A stretch of DNA of 64,000 nt, taken from contig NZ_JARUBN010000001.1 of the NCBI RefSeq assembly GCF_029626265.1, positions 3,906,001-3,970,000 on the forward strand, read 5' to 3'. Shown one piece after another: positions 50,174 through 59,372 of the stretch; the stretch's first letter is position 1, and each line of letters opens with the position of its first letter. Made by a program: the position numbers and the translations under genes. The stretch is from Micromonospora sp. WMMD1102. GTDB lineage: Bacteria; Actinomycetota; Actinomycetes; Mycobacteriales; Micromonosporaceae. Under the pieces are notes generated by a model. It ran no database searches, was not told the DNA's origin, and was given only the letters and a program-made list of their open reading frames with translations.

Positions 50174-51541
50174 CAGGGCTATTGCGTGTTTGGTCGAGTG
50201 GCCGTTGAACTGGGGATTCCCGGGGTGGGCGGACCCTTGCGGGGTTGAGGAAGGCGGGTGAGGCCTGTAGGTGATCATGGAGTTCTCGACGCTCCCGGAC
50301 ACCTTGAGGACCTCACCCGCGATGTCAGCATGCCCGATTCAGGTACTGTCCGCAGTTCGCACCCCCACCGACTCGCCACCGCGCCTTGTCACCGAGGGTG
50401 AAGAAGCTGGGCTCCAGCACTCGTTGGCCACCATCGCGGACCCCCGGTCCCCGCGTGGGGCGCGTTACCCGCTCGTCGGGCTACTGACCGTCGCGGTGTG
50501 CGCCGTGACCGCCGGCGCATCATCGTTCGCGGCCATCGCGGACTGGCTGCACGACCTCGATGACCTCGCCAGGGCCCGGCTCGGGTTCATCCGCGCCGTC
50601 CCGGCCGCGACCACGATCTGGCGGCTGCTGACCAGGTTGGACGCTGACCTGCTGGCCACCGTGCTCGCCGACTGGCTGCGTACCCGCGTCCCGCCTCCGG
50701 TCACGCCCCGACCTCGGCGGTACCGGATCGTCATCGCCATCGACGGCAAGACCATGCGCGGCGCCCGCCGCGCCGATGGCAGCCGGGTCCACCTGCTGTC
50801 CGCGCTGGACACCAGCACCGGCATCGTGCTCGCTCAGGTCACCGTGGCCGCGAAAAGCAACGAAATCCCCGCGTTCACCCCACTGCTGGACGCGGTCGAA
50901 CAGGTTCTGGGTAGCCTGGACGGCCTCATCTTCGTGGCCGACGCCCTCCATACACAGACCAGCCACGCGACCGAGGTCGCCGCTCGCGGCGCCGACCTGC
51001 TCATCCCGGTCAAAGGTAACCAGCCGACCGTGTTTGCCCAGCTCAAGGCCTTGCCCTGGGCCCAGGTCCCGGTGGGTGACCGACGCCGCGAAACCGGTCA
51101 CGGCCGGCGGGAGACCCGCACGGTCAAGGCGCTCACCGTAGCCACCCCCGGCGGTCTGCTGTTCCCTCACGCCGAGCAGGCCGTCCGGATCACCCGCACC
51201 CGCACCCTCAAGGGCAAGACCACCAGGGAAACCGCCTACTACACCATCTCCCTCCCCGCCGAGCACGCCCAACCCGCGGACCTGCAGTCCTGGGCCCGAA
51301 ACGAGTGGCTGATCGAGAATCAGGTCCATCATGTCCGCGACGTCACGTTCCGTGAAGACCTCCACCAAGCCAGAACCGGCACCGGCCCCGCAATCATGGC
51401 GACGCTACGTAACACCGCGGCCAGTTACCACCGCACCAACGGCGATACCAACATCGCCCGCGCCACCAGACGCGCCGACCGTCGCCCGCACGACCTCATC
51501 ACTGCAATGACCAGCAGCTACCCCAGAACGCAATGACCCTG
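50174..51541 (+). mobile_element. ISAs1-family insertion sequence, copy 2 (1,368 bp)
   Basis: Same ends, length and transposase as the copy at 8990-10357. It is flanked by GGGTCCGGAG on both sides (50164-50173 and 51542-51551), a 10-bp target duplication. The insertion lies between an SRPBCC gene and a LuxR-type gene and interrupts no recognised frame. Confidence 0.93.
50271..51536 (+). CDS. ISAs1-family transposase, copy 2
   Basis: Identical in translation to the transposase at 9087-10352, including the catalytic Asp residues in IAIDGKTMRG and FVADALHTQ and the final ENQVHHVRDV block. No lesion is visible. Identity of the two copies implies recent movement within this genome. Confidence 0.92.
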   Translation: MIMEFSTLPDTLRTSPAMSACPIQVLSAVRTPTDSPPRLVTEGEEAGLQHSLATIADPRSPRGARYPLVGLLTVAVCAVTAGASSFAAIADWLHDLDDLARARLGFIRAVPAATTIWRLLTRLDADLLATVLADWLRTRVPPPVTPRPRRYRIVIAIDGKTMRGARRADGSRVHLLSALDTSTGIVLAQVTVAAKSNEIPAFTPLLDAVEQVLGSLDGLIFVADALHTQTSHATEVAARGADLLIPVKGNQPTVFAQLKALPWAQVPVGDRRRETGHGRRETRTVKALTVATPGGLLFPHAEQAVRITRTRTLKGKTTRETAYYTISLPAEHAQPADLQSWARNEWLIENQVHHVRDVTFREDLHQARTGTGPAIMATLRNTAASYHRTNGDTNIARATRRADRRPHDLITAMTSSYPRTQ

Positions 51542-51607
51542 GGGTCCGGAGACGCTGGGCTGCGCGGGAATGTGAAGCGCGCCAGGCGCCTGGCATCGAC
51601 GTGCCTC

Positions 51608-51642
51608 AGCGGCCCCGCTGGTCTTCGACCCGCGGGGCCGCT
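51608..51642. terminator. Terminator hairpin after the LuxR-type gene
   Basis: AGCGGCCCCGC (51608-51618) pairs perfectly with 51632-51642 around a 13-base loop. It lies 25 bases past the stop of the minus-strand LuxR gene. Confidence 0.65.
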
Positions 51643-51666
51643 CGTCGCTCGATCGGGTCGACTCCG

Positions 51667-54363
51667 TCATCGGAAGAGTTCGCGCAGCTGCCGGCGTGAG
51701 GTGATGCCCAGCTTGCGGTAGAGGTTGCGCAGGTGGGCGTCGATCGTTCGCGGGCTGACGAACAGCAGTGCGGCGACCTCCTTGGTGCCTGCGCCGGAGG
51801 CGACCTTGCGGGCGACGAGCAGCTCCCGTGCGGTCAGCGCCACGAACGGATCCGCGTCATCGGCCAGGGTCGGCGCACCGATGGCATCCAGTTCACGGGC
51901 GGCGCGGGCGGCGAACCCACGCGCGCCGATGGTGGAGAGCAGATGGTGCGCGGCACGCAGCTCCGCCCGTGCCTCCGTGCGGCGGCTGACCCGTCGCAGC
52001 CACTCTCCGTAGAGTAGGCGGGCACGCGCGTAGTGGACCCGCATCGTGCTTCCGGCGAACCGGCTGATTGCCGCACGGTAGTGGTCCTGCGCGCCGAGCC
52101 CCGGGTCGAGCAGCGCACGCGTCAACAGATGCGCGCCCGTCGTCCACGCGTTCGGGTTGACCCGCGCTACGTTCTCGATCCATTCGGCCGATTCCTTGGC
52201 CTCTTCGGGACGTCCGACGTACGCGGCGGATTCGACCAGCTCGTGGTGGAAGGCGGTGACGGCGTACGAGCCACGTCGGTGCTGGTCCTGCACGAGCAGC
52301 AACGCGTCGAGCGCGGCCTCGTGGTCGCCGCTCCCGTTGCACAGGACGCCGTTCGCGTAATGTAACGCGGTGAAGTTCACCCCGACCCAGCCGTCCATTT
52401 TCTTCCGGATATCGCGAAACCGGTCGACGTCTCCGCTCCAGGCGGCGAGCATCAGGTCGGACCCGACGAGATTGGACGTCCCCGCGGCCTCGTCGACCGC
52501 GCGCGCCTCGGTGATGCAGACGTGCGCGTCGGCGAAGCGGCCCACGATTGTCCGGGCGACCGCCTGGAAGCGCAGCGCATGAGGGAGTATCGCGTAGGCG
52601 CCCTGCGCCCGGGCGAGATCCACCTGACGATCGACGATTTCCTCCATGGCGCCGCTGTCGCCGAGGTCGATACTCAACACACAGGCGCGTTCCATCCACC
52701 ACGGATCCGCGTCGGGCATGCGGGCGTAGCTCCGAAAGGCGTCGACCGTGTGGCGCATCATGGGCATCGCCCTGTCCACTGGACTGAGGTTCTGCTCGAC
52801 CAATGCCCGCAGCAGCAGATCGACCGGACGTGGCGGTTGACGCTGGGGTACCCGGTCCCGGATGTGCAGGGCGAGCCGCCGTAACCGTCCGGGCTCGTCG
52901 ACGCTGAACATGAGCGACGCGAAGGCTTCCAGGTAGGTCTCGCGGACTTGATCGGGCTCCATGCCGTCGGCCGCGTCGATGAGCGCGATCGTCGCCGGGA
53001 TGCTGCGCGCCACGTGATAGTCGATGGTCGCGCGCAGCAGTCGCGCAGCGCAGCGGTCGGCCGGGGCAAGTTGGAGACGCTCGGCCTCGTACACCAATTC
53101 CCGGGCGGTAGAGGGTGCCCCCGAACTCAACCGTGCGCGGGCCGCGGACAACAACCGGCGTGCCTGCCGCGACCGGTCCGGTGTCAGTCGGGCCGCGCGC
53201 TCGAGAAACGCGGCCACGGCCGCGAATCCACCCCGGCGTTGTGCCCGTCCGGCCGAACGTTCCAGTTCTGCTGCGGTCTCCTCGTCCGGGCCGGTGATCG
53301 CGTTCGCCCGGTGCCAGGCGCGGCGGTCGGGATCGACGTCGGCGTCCGTAGCGGCGGCACACGTCGCGTGTGCCTGCCGTCGCGCCCCGGCACCAATCGA
53401 CCGGTACACCGCGGATCGCGCCAACGGATGCCGGAAGTGCACCCGGGACTCGATCACCAACAGGCCGCTGTCCTCGGCCGCGGCCAGATCCGCGGCGCTC
53501 AACCCCTGGATCGCCATGGCACGCCGCAGCAGGACGAGGTCGCCGGTCGGCTCCGCTGCGGCAAGCGCCAGAACCGAACGCGCGGGTGCCGGCAGCCGCA
53601 GGAACCGCCCCACGAACCGGTGCTCCACAGCGCCGTGCCCGGCGTCGCCGGGAAGTCCGAACGGTCCGGCGTCGCCGGCGAACTCCACCAGGGCGAGTGG
53701 GTTGCCGGCCGCTTCGGCGAGGATCCGTTGGAGGATCGGCACCTCGTGGCCGAACGGTGCCCGAGAGCGCAGCAGGGTGAGCGCCTCCGAGTCGGTGAGC
53801 CCGGGAAGAGTGAGGGCGGGTAGCCGACCGAGGTCGGCCACCGAGGCGGCGTCGCGGGCGGCCAGCACCATGGCGATCCGCTCCGCCGCCACGCGTGCCG
53901 CGACGAAAGCCAGTACCTGCCGCGATCCGGCGTCGATCCACTGCACGTCGTCGACTATGCAGAACACCGGCCTGTTTCGGCCTACGGCACTCAGCAGGCC
54001 CAGGACGGACAGGCCGACAAGCATCGGGTTCGGCGTGACCCCGGCGTGGAGCCCGAACACCGTGTCGAGCGCGCGCCGCTGCGGTGCGGGCAGCCCGGCG
54101 CGCTGGTCGAGCACGGGCGCGCACAACTGGTGCAGGGCCGAGTAGGGCAGCTCGCTCTCGAACTCGATACCGCCGGCGCGTAGCACCTGCCATCCATCGA
54201 GCAGCGAAGCGGCCTCGTCGACGAGCGCAGATTTGCCGATCCCCGCGTCACCGAGCACGAGCATCGCGCCGCCACGGCCTTGCGCCGCGGCTGCCGTCAC
54301 CGAAGCTATCTTGCTCAGCTCGGTCTCCCGAGCGACAAAACGCCCCGACCTGATATCAGCCAT
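51667..54363 (-). CDS. LAL-type LuxR transcriptional regulator
   Basis: 898 codons from the ATG at 54363. Residues 8-45 contain FVARETELSKI and the Walker A GDAGIGKSAL; Walker B is VFCIVDDVQWID near residue 150. A long helical, TPR-like middle follows, and the C-terminal 65 residues are a LuxR helix-turn-helix: LTARELLVARKVASGAGTKE, SPRTIDAHLRNLYRKLGI. This is the MalT/LAL layout and the usual size. Such proteins often activate secondary-metabolite or sugar-use genes. Target is not evident: the neighbours are an IS and a VOC gene. No lesion seen. Confidence 0.9.
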   Translation of the reverse strand: MADIRSGRFVARETELSKIASVTAAAAQGRGGAMLVLGDAGIGKSALVDEAASLLDGWQVLRAGGIEFESELPYSALHQLCAPVLDQRAGLPAPQRRALDTVFGLHAGVTPNPMLVGLSVLGLLSAVGRNRPVFCIVDDVQWIDAGSRQVLAFVAARVAAERIAMVLAARDAASVADLGRLPALTLPGLTDSEALTLLRSRAPFGHEVPILQRILAEAAGNPLALVEFAGDAGPFGLPGDAGHGAVEHRFVGRFLRLPAPARSVLALAAAEPTGDLVLLRRAMAIQGLSAADLAAAEDSGLLVIESRVHFRHPLARSAVYRSIGAGARRQAHATCAAATDADVDPDRRAWHRANAITGPDEETAAELERSAGRAQRRGGFAAVAAFLERAARLTPDRSRQARRLLSAARARLSSGAPSTARELVYEAERLQLAPADRCAARLLRATIDYHVARSIPATIALIDAADGMEPDQVRETYLEAFASLMFSVDEPGRLRRLALHIRDRVPQRQPPRPVDLLLRALVEQNLSPVDRAMPMMRHTVDAFRSYARMPDADPWWMERACVLSIDLGDSGAMEEIVDRQVDLARAQGAYAILPHALRFQAVARTIVGRFADAHVCITEARAVDEAAGTSNLVGSDLMLAAWSGDVDRFRDIRKKMDGWVGVNFTALHYANGVLCNGSGDHEAALDALLLVQDQHRRGSYAVTAFHHELVESAAYVGRPEEAKESAEWIENVARVNPNAWTTGAHLLTRALLDPGLGAQDHYRAAISRFAGSTMRVHYARARLLYGEWLRRVSRRTEARAELRAAHHLLSTIGARGFAARAARELDAIGAPTLADDADPFVALTARELLVARKVASGAGTKEVAALLFVSPRTIDAHLRNLYRKLGITSRRQLRELFR

Positions 54364-54824
54364 CAGCTCTTGCTCGTTGCCGGACGAGCGGTTGTCGGGG
54401 GCCGGTGAGCATCACGCGGATCGGGGTCTCGTGCCGGTCGTGTGCCGGCTGTTCGGTTCGGTGACCGAGGTCGAGCAGATGGCGGGTGACAGGGAGGACT
54501 CCCTTCCAGTGTTCGACCCTCCGATGACATCCATGGCAGTTCACCGATCAGGTCGATCGACGGCATGGCGCTGATGGCAAGTTGGTTGCCCGCTGTGTCA
54601 GGCGTTCGCGAGGAACAGCGTGATGACAGCGATCGGCCGGTGCCGCGGCAGCGGCTCCGCCCAGGGCAGTCTACTGGTCACCTGTCTGCGGACTTCTGTG
54701 CAGCCAACCGGGCAGTCGCGAGCGGCGCTGGCCTCTCCGGCGTCGCCGCGACCGGCGACGGGTTCTGAAGTGGAGGCCGGCCGTCGACCCTCCCGTCGTG
54801 CGGGCCCGGGCGTCGACGCTCCTG
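54364..54824. other. Intergenic stretch, no gene recognised
   Basis: About 460 bases upstream of the LuxR-type gene and downstream of the VOC gene. It must contain the LuxR-gene promoter. Open frames look random on both strands. Confidence 0.4.
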
Positions 54825-55289
54825 TCAGGGCAACTCGAACAGTTCCAGCTGGATGCCGTCGGGATCGCGCAGATAGAGGATTTTCGTTCCGGCCAGCGCC
54901 CCGGCTTCGACGCCGTCGCCGTCCTGGAGCACGACCGGATCCGCGTTGACGTGCACGCCGAGCTTCACCAGGTCGCGGTGCGCAGCGTCGAGGTCATCGA
55001 CCTCGAAACACAGGTGCATGACCCCGACGTCGCAGTTGCGCCCGGTGAAGGGCCTCGGCGGCGGGCTGTCGTACTGGATGAGTTCCAGGAGGACGTTGTC
55101 ACCGGCCAGTGCGAACGATGCCCGCATGGACGCGTTCTCGACCTCGACGACGGCCCCGATCGCCGGGTTGGTGGCCGAGATCGTCACGCCGTTCGGCGCG
55201 ATGCCGAGGACGTCCTCGTACCACCGCACCGACCGCGCCAGATCGCTGACCGGCACTCCGATGTGGTTCATCCTGGTCACTCTGCTCAT
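54825..55289 (-). CDS. VOC-family (glyoxalase/dioxygenase-fold) protein
   Basis: 154 codons from the ATG at 55289 (ATG at 55298 is an alternative). VOC pattern in two halves: MNHIGVPVSDLARSVRWYED, VLLELIQYDSP, VGVMHLCFEVDDLDAAH and YLRDPDGIQLELFEL. Likely metal ligands are the His of MNHIG, Glu of LELIQ, His of MHLCF and Glu of LELFE, as in glyoxalase I and methylmalonyl-CoA epimerase. Substrate unknown; the presence of all four ligands suggests an enzyme rather than a binding protein. It is divergent from an XRE regulator that may control it. Confidence 0.82.
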   Translation of the reverse strand: MSRVTRMNHIGVPVSDLARSVRWYEDVLGIAPNGVTISATNPAIGAVVEVENASMRASFALAGDNVLLELIQYDSPPPRPFTGRNCDVGVMHLCFEVDDLDAAHRDLVKLGVHVNADPVVLQDGDGVEAGALAGTKILYLRDPDGIQLELFELP

Positions 55290-55391
55290 GATCCCCATCC
55301 TGACGGGCGGGGTCGCACGGTGAAAGGCACGGATCTTCCGCGTACCGCTGGTACTACCCAGCTCCGACGACCGATGGCGGATCATGTGCTT

Positions 55392-56192
55392 ATGAGTGAC
55401 CTCGGAGCTGCGCTGCGGGCCTGGCGGGATCGTACCGACCCGGCCACGGTCGGTCTCACGAACGCGTCCCCTCGCCGTGTGGTCGGGCTCCGGCGCAGCG
55501 AACTGGCGACACTGGCCGGCATCTCCCCCGAATACGTGGCACGCCTCGAGCAGGGCCGGGCCGCGACGCCATCGGTGCAGGTATGCGCCTCCCTGGCCCG
55601 CGCGTTACGACTCTCCGACGACGAGGAGGCGCACCTGATGCACCTCGCCGGCTTCGCCGCAGCCCCGGACCGGATACCTTGGGTGATCCCCAGCAGCCTG
55701 CACCGCGTCATCGACCATCTCGGCGACACCCCGGTGGCCGTCTACAACGCCGCGTGGCGGCTTCTGCACTGGAACCGGCTGTTCGCGGCCGTCTTCGGCG
55801 ATCCCGTGGGCGCGACCGCCGACGACCTCAACGCCTTGATCGTCCAATTCGAATCACGAAACCCCCGCGTCCGCCAGACCGAGATCGAGCGTGCCTACTT
55901 CGAGCAGTCGTTGGTGGCCGACCTGCGCGCCACCAGCGCCCGCTACCCGAACGACCCCGAGGTGGCGGCGTTGATCTCGCGCATGGCCGGGAACGACCGG
56001 TTCTGCCGCCTCTGGGCCCTTCGTGCGGTGGCCAATCACGAGAGCGCTCACAAGACCGCGGTACATCCGGAAGTCGGCGCCATCCCACTGGACGCTAACG
56101 TCCTGACCACGCAGAACACCGACCTCCGCGTCGTAGTCCTTACACCCCGGGCTGACACCACCGCTCGCGAGAAGCTGAATCGACTGGGCTGA
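55392..56192 (+). CDS. XRE-family regulator with MmyB-like ligand domain
   Basis: 266 codons from the ATG at 55392; an in-frame ATG at 55374 is possible. The HTH lies at residues 5-75: LGAALRAWRDRTDP, LRRSELATLAGISPEYVARL, EQGRAATPSVQV, LARALRLSDDEEAHL. The C-terminal part (IDHLGDTPVAVYNAAWRLLH, NRLFAAVFGDP, AALISRMAGND, HPEVGAIPLDANVL) is the MmyB-like PAS-type domain that binds small ligands. It is divergent from the VOC gene with only about 100 bases between, so autoregulation and control of the VOC gene are likely (inference). Confidence 0.87.
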   Translation: MSDLGAALRAWRDRTDPATVGLTNASPRRVVGLRRSELATLAGISPEYVARLEQGRAATPSVQVCASLARALRLSDDEEAHLMHLAGFAAAPDRIPWVIPSSLHRVIDHLGDTPVAVYNAAWRLLHWNRLFAAVFGDPVGATADDLNALIVQFESRNPRVRQTEIERAYFEQSLVADLRATSARYPNDPEVAALISRMAGNDRFCRLWALRAVANHESAHKTAVHPEVGAIPLDANVLTTQNTDLRVVVLTPRADTTAREKLNRLG

Positions 56193-56226
56193 CGAGGCCG
56201 GATCGTTGCACGCACCGCGGGCAGTG

Positions 56227-56242
56227 GTCCGGTTCGCCGGAC
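56227..56242. terminator. Short hairpin between convergent genes
   Basis: GTCCGG-TTCG-CCGGAC, a 6-bp stem closed by a stable TTCG tetraloop, lies between the XRE stop and the iron-type dehydrogenase stop. It could terminate both. Confidence 0.4.
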
Positions 56243-56245
56243 GGA

Positions 56246-57496
56246 TCACGGCAGCGTACGGCCCTTCCCGTGCCGCCGGCCGCTCGCCCGGATCCGCTCC
56301 CCGGTCCAGGCGGCTTCGAGGATCGCGGTCAGGCTGGCGGAGTCGGTCGGGCCGGGATGGTTCTGGATCAGGCGGGTGACGCCACCGGCCATCTCCGCGA
56401 AGCGCGGGAGGTCGGCGCGTGCCACGCCGATGTCCGCCAGGGTGGGCGGGATGCCGATGTCGGCGAGGAGTCCGTCGAGCCAGCTGAGGAACGCGTCTGC
56501 GGCCTCGGCATCCGAGGCGTCGGTCACGTCGAGCCCGCACACCCCGGCGAGGATGGCCAACCGGTCGGCGACGGCATCCCTGGCCGCGTCCAGCGCGTAG
56601 GGCAGCAGCAGCCCGACGCCCAGGCCGTGCGGCGTGTGCGTGGCTGCGCCGATGGGGTACTGGAGAGCGTGCGGGGCCGCGTTGCCCGCGTGGGAAAATG
56701 CGAGCCCGGCGAGCATGGCTCCGTAGGACATGTCCGCGCGCGCGTCCGTGTCGCCTCCGTCCCGGACAGCACGACGCAGGCTGCGGGCGATCCGTTCCGC
56801 GGCCAGCAGCGCGTAGTGGTCGGTGATCGGGTTGCGGCCGAGGAAGACCTGCTCCACCGGGTCGCGCGGTCCGTGGGCCCGGGGTCGCGCGGTGTAGCTC
56901 TCCACCGCGTGACAGAACGCGTCGATGCCGGAGTGGGCGGTGACGGTCGCCGGGCAGGAGTAGGTGAGTTCGGGGTCGACGATGGCGAAGTCGGGCACGA
57001 TGTGGACGCTGGAAACCCCCACCTTCAGCTCGCGGTCCGGGTCGGTCAACACCGAGACGGGGGTGAGTTCGGAGCCGGTGCCTGACGTCGTCGGCACCGC
57101 GACAAGCGGAATCGTCGGCCCCGGCACCTTCGACTCGCCGTAGAAGTCGCGCGGCGTCCCACCGTGGCGCCGGATGACGCCGACGATCTTGGCGAGGTCG
57201 ATCACCGTGCCGCCCCCGATGGCGAGGATCACGTCGGCGTCCACCTCGGCGGCGACCGAGACGGCCAGGGCGACGTCGTCGAGTGGCACGTCCGGAGTCG
57301 CGTCGGAGAACACCTCGACGATCTCGACCTTCTCCCGCACGGCGGCCACGATCTCCGCCACGGCCGGCTGCCCCAGCAGAACCTGGTCGGTCACGACGAG
57401 GACCCGCGAGCCACTTTCGGCCACCACTCGTGGGATGTTCTGCGCGACCCCTTCGCCCACTATCAGCTGACGTGGTCCGCGGACGGTCTCAAGCAT
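56246..57496 (-). CDS. Iron-containing (group III) alcohol dehydrogenase
   Basis: 416 codons from the ATG at 57496. NAD-binding GGGTVIDLAK (residues 94-103), PTTSGTGSELTPVSVL, and metal ligands Asp192, His196 (GIDAFCHAVES), His276 (APHAL) and His290 (THTPHG), with the same 14-residue spacing of the last two as in FucO. Family members oxidise primary alcohols or diols, or reduce maleylacetate; the context with an aldehyde dehydrogenase and an importer favours alcohol or diol oxidation. It is the last gene of the transporter operon; a small ORF overlaps its start by eight bases. The C-terminal 30 residues are unusually basic. Confidence 0.87.
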   Translation of the reverse strand: MLETVRGPRQLIVGEGVAQNIPRVVAESGSRVLVVTDQVLLGQPAVAEIVAAVREKVEIVEVFSDATPDVPLDDVALAVSVAAEVDADVILAIGGGTVIDLAKIVGVIRRHGGTPRDFYGESKVPGPTIPLVAVPTTSGTGSELTPVSVLTDPDRELKVGVSSVHIVPDFAIVDPELTYSCPATVTAHSGIDAFCHAVESYTARPRAHGPRDPVEQVFLGRNPITDHYALLAAERIARSLRRAVRDGGDTDARADMSYGAMLAGLAFSHAGNAAPHALQYPIGAATHTPHGLGVGLLLPYALDAARDAVADRLAILAGVCGLDVTDASDAEAADAFLSWLDGLLADIGIPPTLADIGVARADLPRFAEMAGGVTRLIQNHPGPTDSASLTAILEAAWTGERIRASGRRHGKGRTLP

Positions 57497-57638
57497 GTCG
57501 GTGCCTCTCCGGAACGTCGGCGGCGATGTGCTGGGCGGACGTCCAGGTCGCCTGCGAGACCGGGTCGGCGTCGGCAGGGCTGGCCGCCCGGGTGGTGCGG
57601 GCGCGCGCTCCGGGCGCCCGGAGCAGCAGGCCGGTCAT
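57489..57638 (-). CDS. 49-codon ORF bridging aldehyde and alcohol dehydrogenase genes
   Basis: ATG at 57638 overlaps the aldehyde dehydrogenase stop as ATGA and the ORF ends eight bases inside the alcohol dehydrogenase gene. The product is Arg/Ala-rich (MTGLLLRAPGARARTTRAAS, then ADADPVSQATWTSAQH). No family is recognised. It could encode a real small protein or simply carry ribosomes across the 138-base gap to couple translation of the two enzymes. Confidence 0.35.
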   Translation of the reverse strand: MTGLLLRAPGARARTTRAASPADADPVSQATWTSAQHIAADVPERHRHA

Positions 57639-59095
57639 GGTAGGTCGATCGCCGCGTAGGTGAGGTCGAGGTACTCGAGGATGCCCTCGTGCGACCCCTC
57701 CCTGCCGATCCCGGACTGCTTCACGCCGCCGAACGGGGCCGACGGGTCCGAGATCAGACCACGGTTGATCCCGATCATTCCCGTATGAAGCCCCTCGACG
57801 AACCGGAGCGCCCGCTGCAGGTCACGGGTGAAGGCGTATCCGACCAGGCCGTGCTCGGTGTCGTTGGCCTTCGCCATCACCTCGTCGTCGGACGTGAACG
57901 GGATGATCGGCGCCACCGGGCCGAAGATCTCCGCCCGCAGCATCCGCGCATCTTCGGGCACGTCGACGAGGACCGTGGGCGGGTAGAAGTGGCCCGACCC
58001 GTCCGGACGCCCGCCGCCCACCAGGACCCGGGCGCCGCGATCGACCGCGTCGGCGACGAGCTCGTCGATCCTGGTGACCGAGGCCTCGTCGATCAACGGC
58101 CCGACCTGCACGCCGTCGTCGAGACCATGGCCCACCGGAAGTGCGGCCATCCGCTCGGCGAAGCGCGCCGTGAACTCCTCACGCACCGGCTCCTCGACGT
58201 AGATCCGGTTGGCCGCGATGCAGGACTCCCCGATGTTGCGCATCTTGGCCACCATTGCACCGTCGACGGCGACGTCCAGGTCAGCGTCCGCACACACGAT
58301 CAGGGCCGCGTTTCCGCCCAGTTCCATGGAGGTACGCAGCACGTTGTCCGCAGCCTGCCGGAGCAGCACGCGCCCGACCTCGGTCGACCCGGTGAACGAC
58401 AGCTTGCGGGTCCGACTGTCGGCGAGCAGTGCGGAGACCACCTCGCCGGCACGCTTGGTCGTCACCACGTTGACGACCCCCGGGGGGACGCCGACCTCCT
58501 CCATGACGCGGGCCAGGAACAGCATGGTGAGTGGCGTCTGGGCCGCCGGCTTGGTGATCGTCGTGCAGCCCGCAGCCAGCGCGGGAGCGATCTTGCGGGC
58601 ACCCATGGCCAACGGAAAGTTCCACGGCGTCACGAAGACGCACGGTCCGACCGGCTTCGGCACGGTGAGGATGCGATATCCACCTGCGGGAGCGGTGCTG
58701 TAGCGCCCCTCGACGCGCACCGCCTCCTCGGCGAACCAACGGAAGAACTCGGCGCCGTAGGCCACCTCTGCCCGAGCCTCGGCGAGCGGTTTGCCCATCT
58801 CGAGCGTTATCAGCCGGGCGACCTCCTCGGATCGCTCGGTCAGTGCCCGGTACGTCGCGGTCAACAACTCCGACCGTCTCCGCGGCGGGGTCGCCGCCCA
58901 CTCCGCCATTGCCCCGCTCGCCGCGTCCAGAGCGGCGAGCCCGTCAACGGCGTCGGCGTCCGCCACCTCGGCGATGCTCTTGCCGGTGGCCGGGTCCTCG
59001 ACGGCGAAGGTGGCTCCGCTTGCGGCGTCGCGCCAGGCGTCGCCGACCCGGAGCCGCCGGTGCTCGGGGGCCAGGACGTTCATCGGGTCACTCAT
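57635..59095 (-). CDS. NAD(P)-dependent aldehyde dehydrogenase (succinate-semialdehyde type)
   Basis: 486 codons from the ATG at 59095 (second ATG four codons later). Seen: LEMGKPLAEARAEVAYGAEF, PVGPCVFVTPWNFPLAMGAR, KPAAQTPLT, FTGSTEVGRVLLRQAA, general base Glu258 in MELGGNA, nucleophile Cys292 in NIGESCIAANR, and IFGPVAPI, then GVKQSGIGREGSHEGI. This is the pattern of the succinate/glutarate-semialdehyde dehydrogenase group. NIGE before the Cys replaces the more common NAGQ. It follows the transporter genes after about 280 bases without a gene (59096-59372) and precedes an alcohol dehydrogenase, so it may finish oxidation of an imported alcohol. Confidence 0.9.
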   Translation of the reverse strand: MSDPMNVLAPEHRRLRVGDAWRDAASGATFAVEDPATGKSIAEVADADAVDGLAALDAASGAMAEWAATPPRRRSELLTATYRALTERSEEVARLITLEMGKPLAEARAEVAYGAEFFRWFAEEAVRVEGRYSTAPAGGYRILTVPKPVGPCVFVTPWNFPLAMGARKIAPALAAGCTTITKPAAQTPLTMLFLARVMEEVGVPPGVVNVVTTKRAGEVVSALLADSRTRKLSFTGSTEVGRVLLRQAADNVLRTSMELGGNAALIVCADADLDVAVDGAMVAKMRNIGESCIAANRIYVEEPVREEFTARFAERMAALPVGHGLDDGVQVGPLIDEASVTRIDELVADAVDRGARVLVGGGRPDGSGHFYPPTVLVDVPEDARMLRAEIFGPVAPIIPFTSDDEVMAKANDTEHGLVGYAFTRDLQRALRFVEGLHTGMIGINRGLISDPSAPFGGVKQSGIGREGSHEGILEYLDLTYAAIDLP

Positions 59096-59372
59096 CGCGT
59101 CGCCTCCTGTGATCTTCTCGGTGCTGTCCGGCGTGCCTGCCCGGCGATCGCCCTCTGCGCCCGGACGGACGGGTCACTCGCCCTCGTCGGGGGCGAGGTT
59201 CCCGAGCGGGTCGAATGTGGCCCTGGCCCGGTCCGACGACGACGCCCCGCGCCACCGATCGCCTCGGCGGGCCACGGCCGTGCCAAGGTCGTCAGGCCGT
59301 GCCCACTGGCGGCGGCCCGCCGATGCTCGACTGCCACGTGCGGGCGCAGGGTGCCACCGCCGCCCGGCGCGG

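Noticed and set aside
59174..59330. A small gene between the second ATPase and the aldehyde dehydrogenase
   Set aside because: The minus-strand frame ending ARATFDPLGNLAPDEGE looks slightly protein-like but has no good start or ribosome-binding site and no recognised family.
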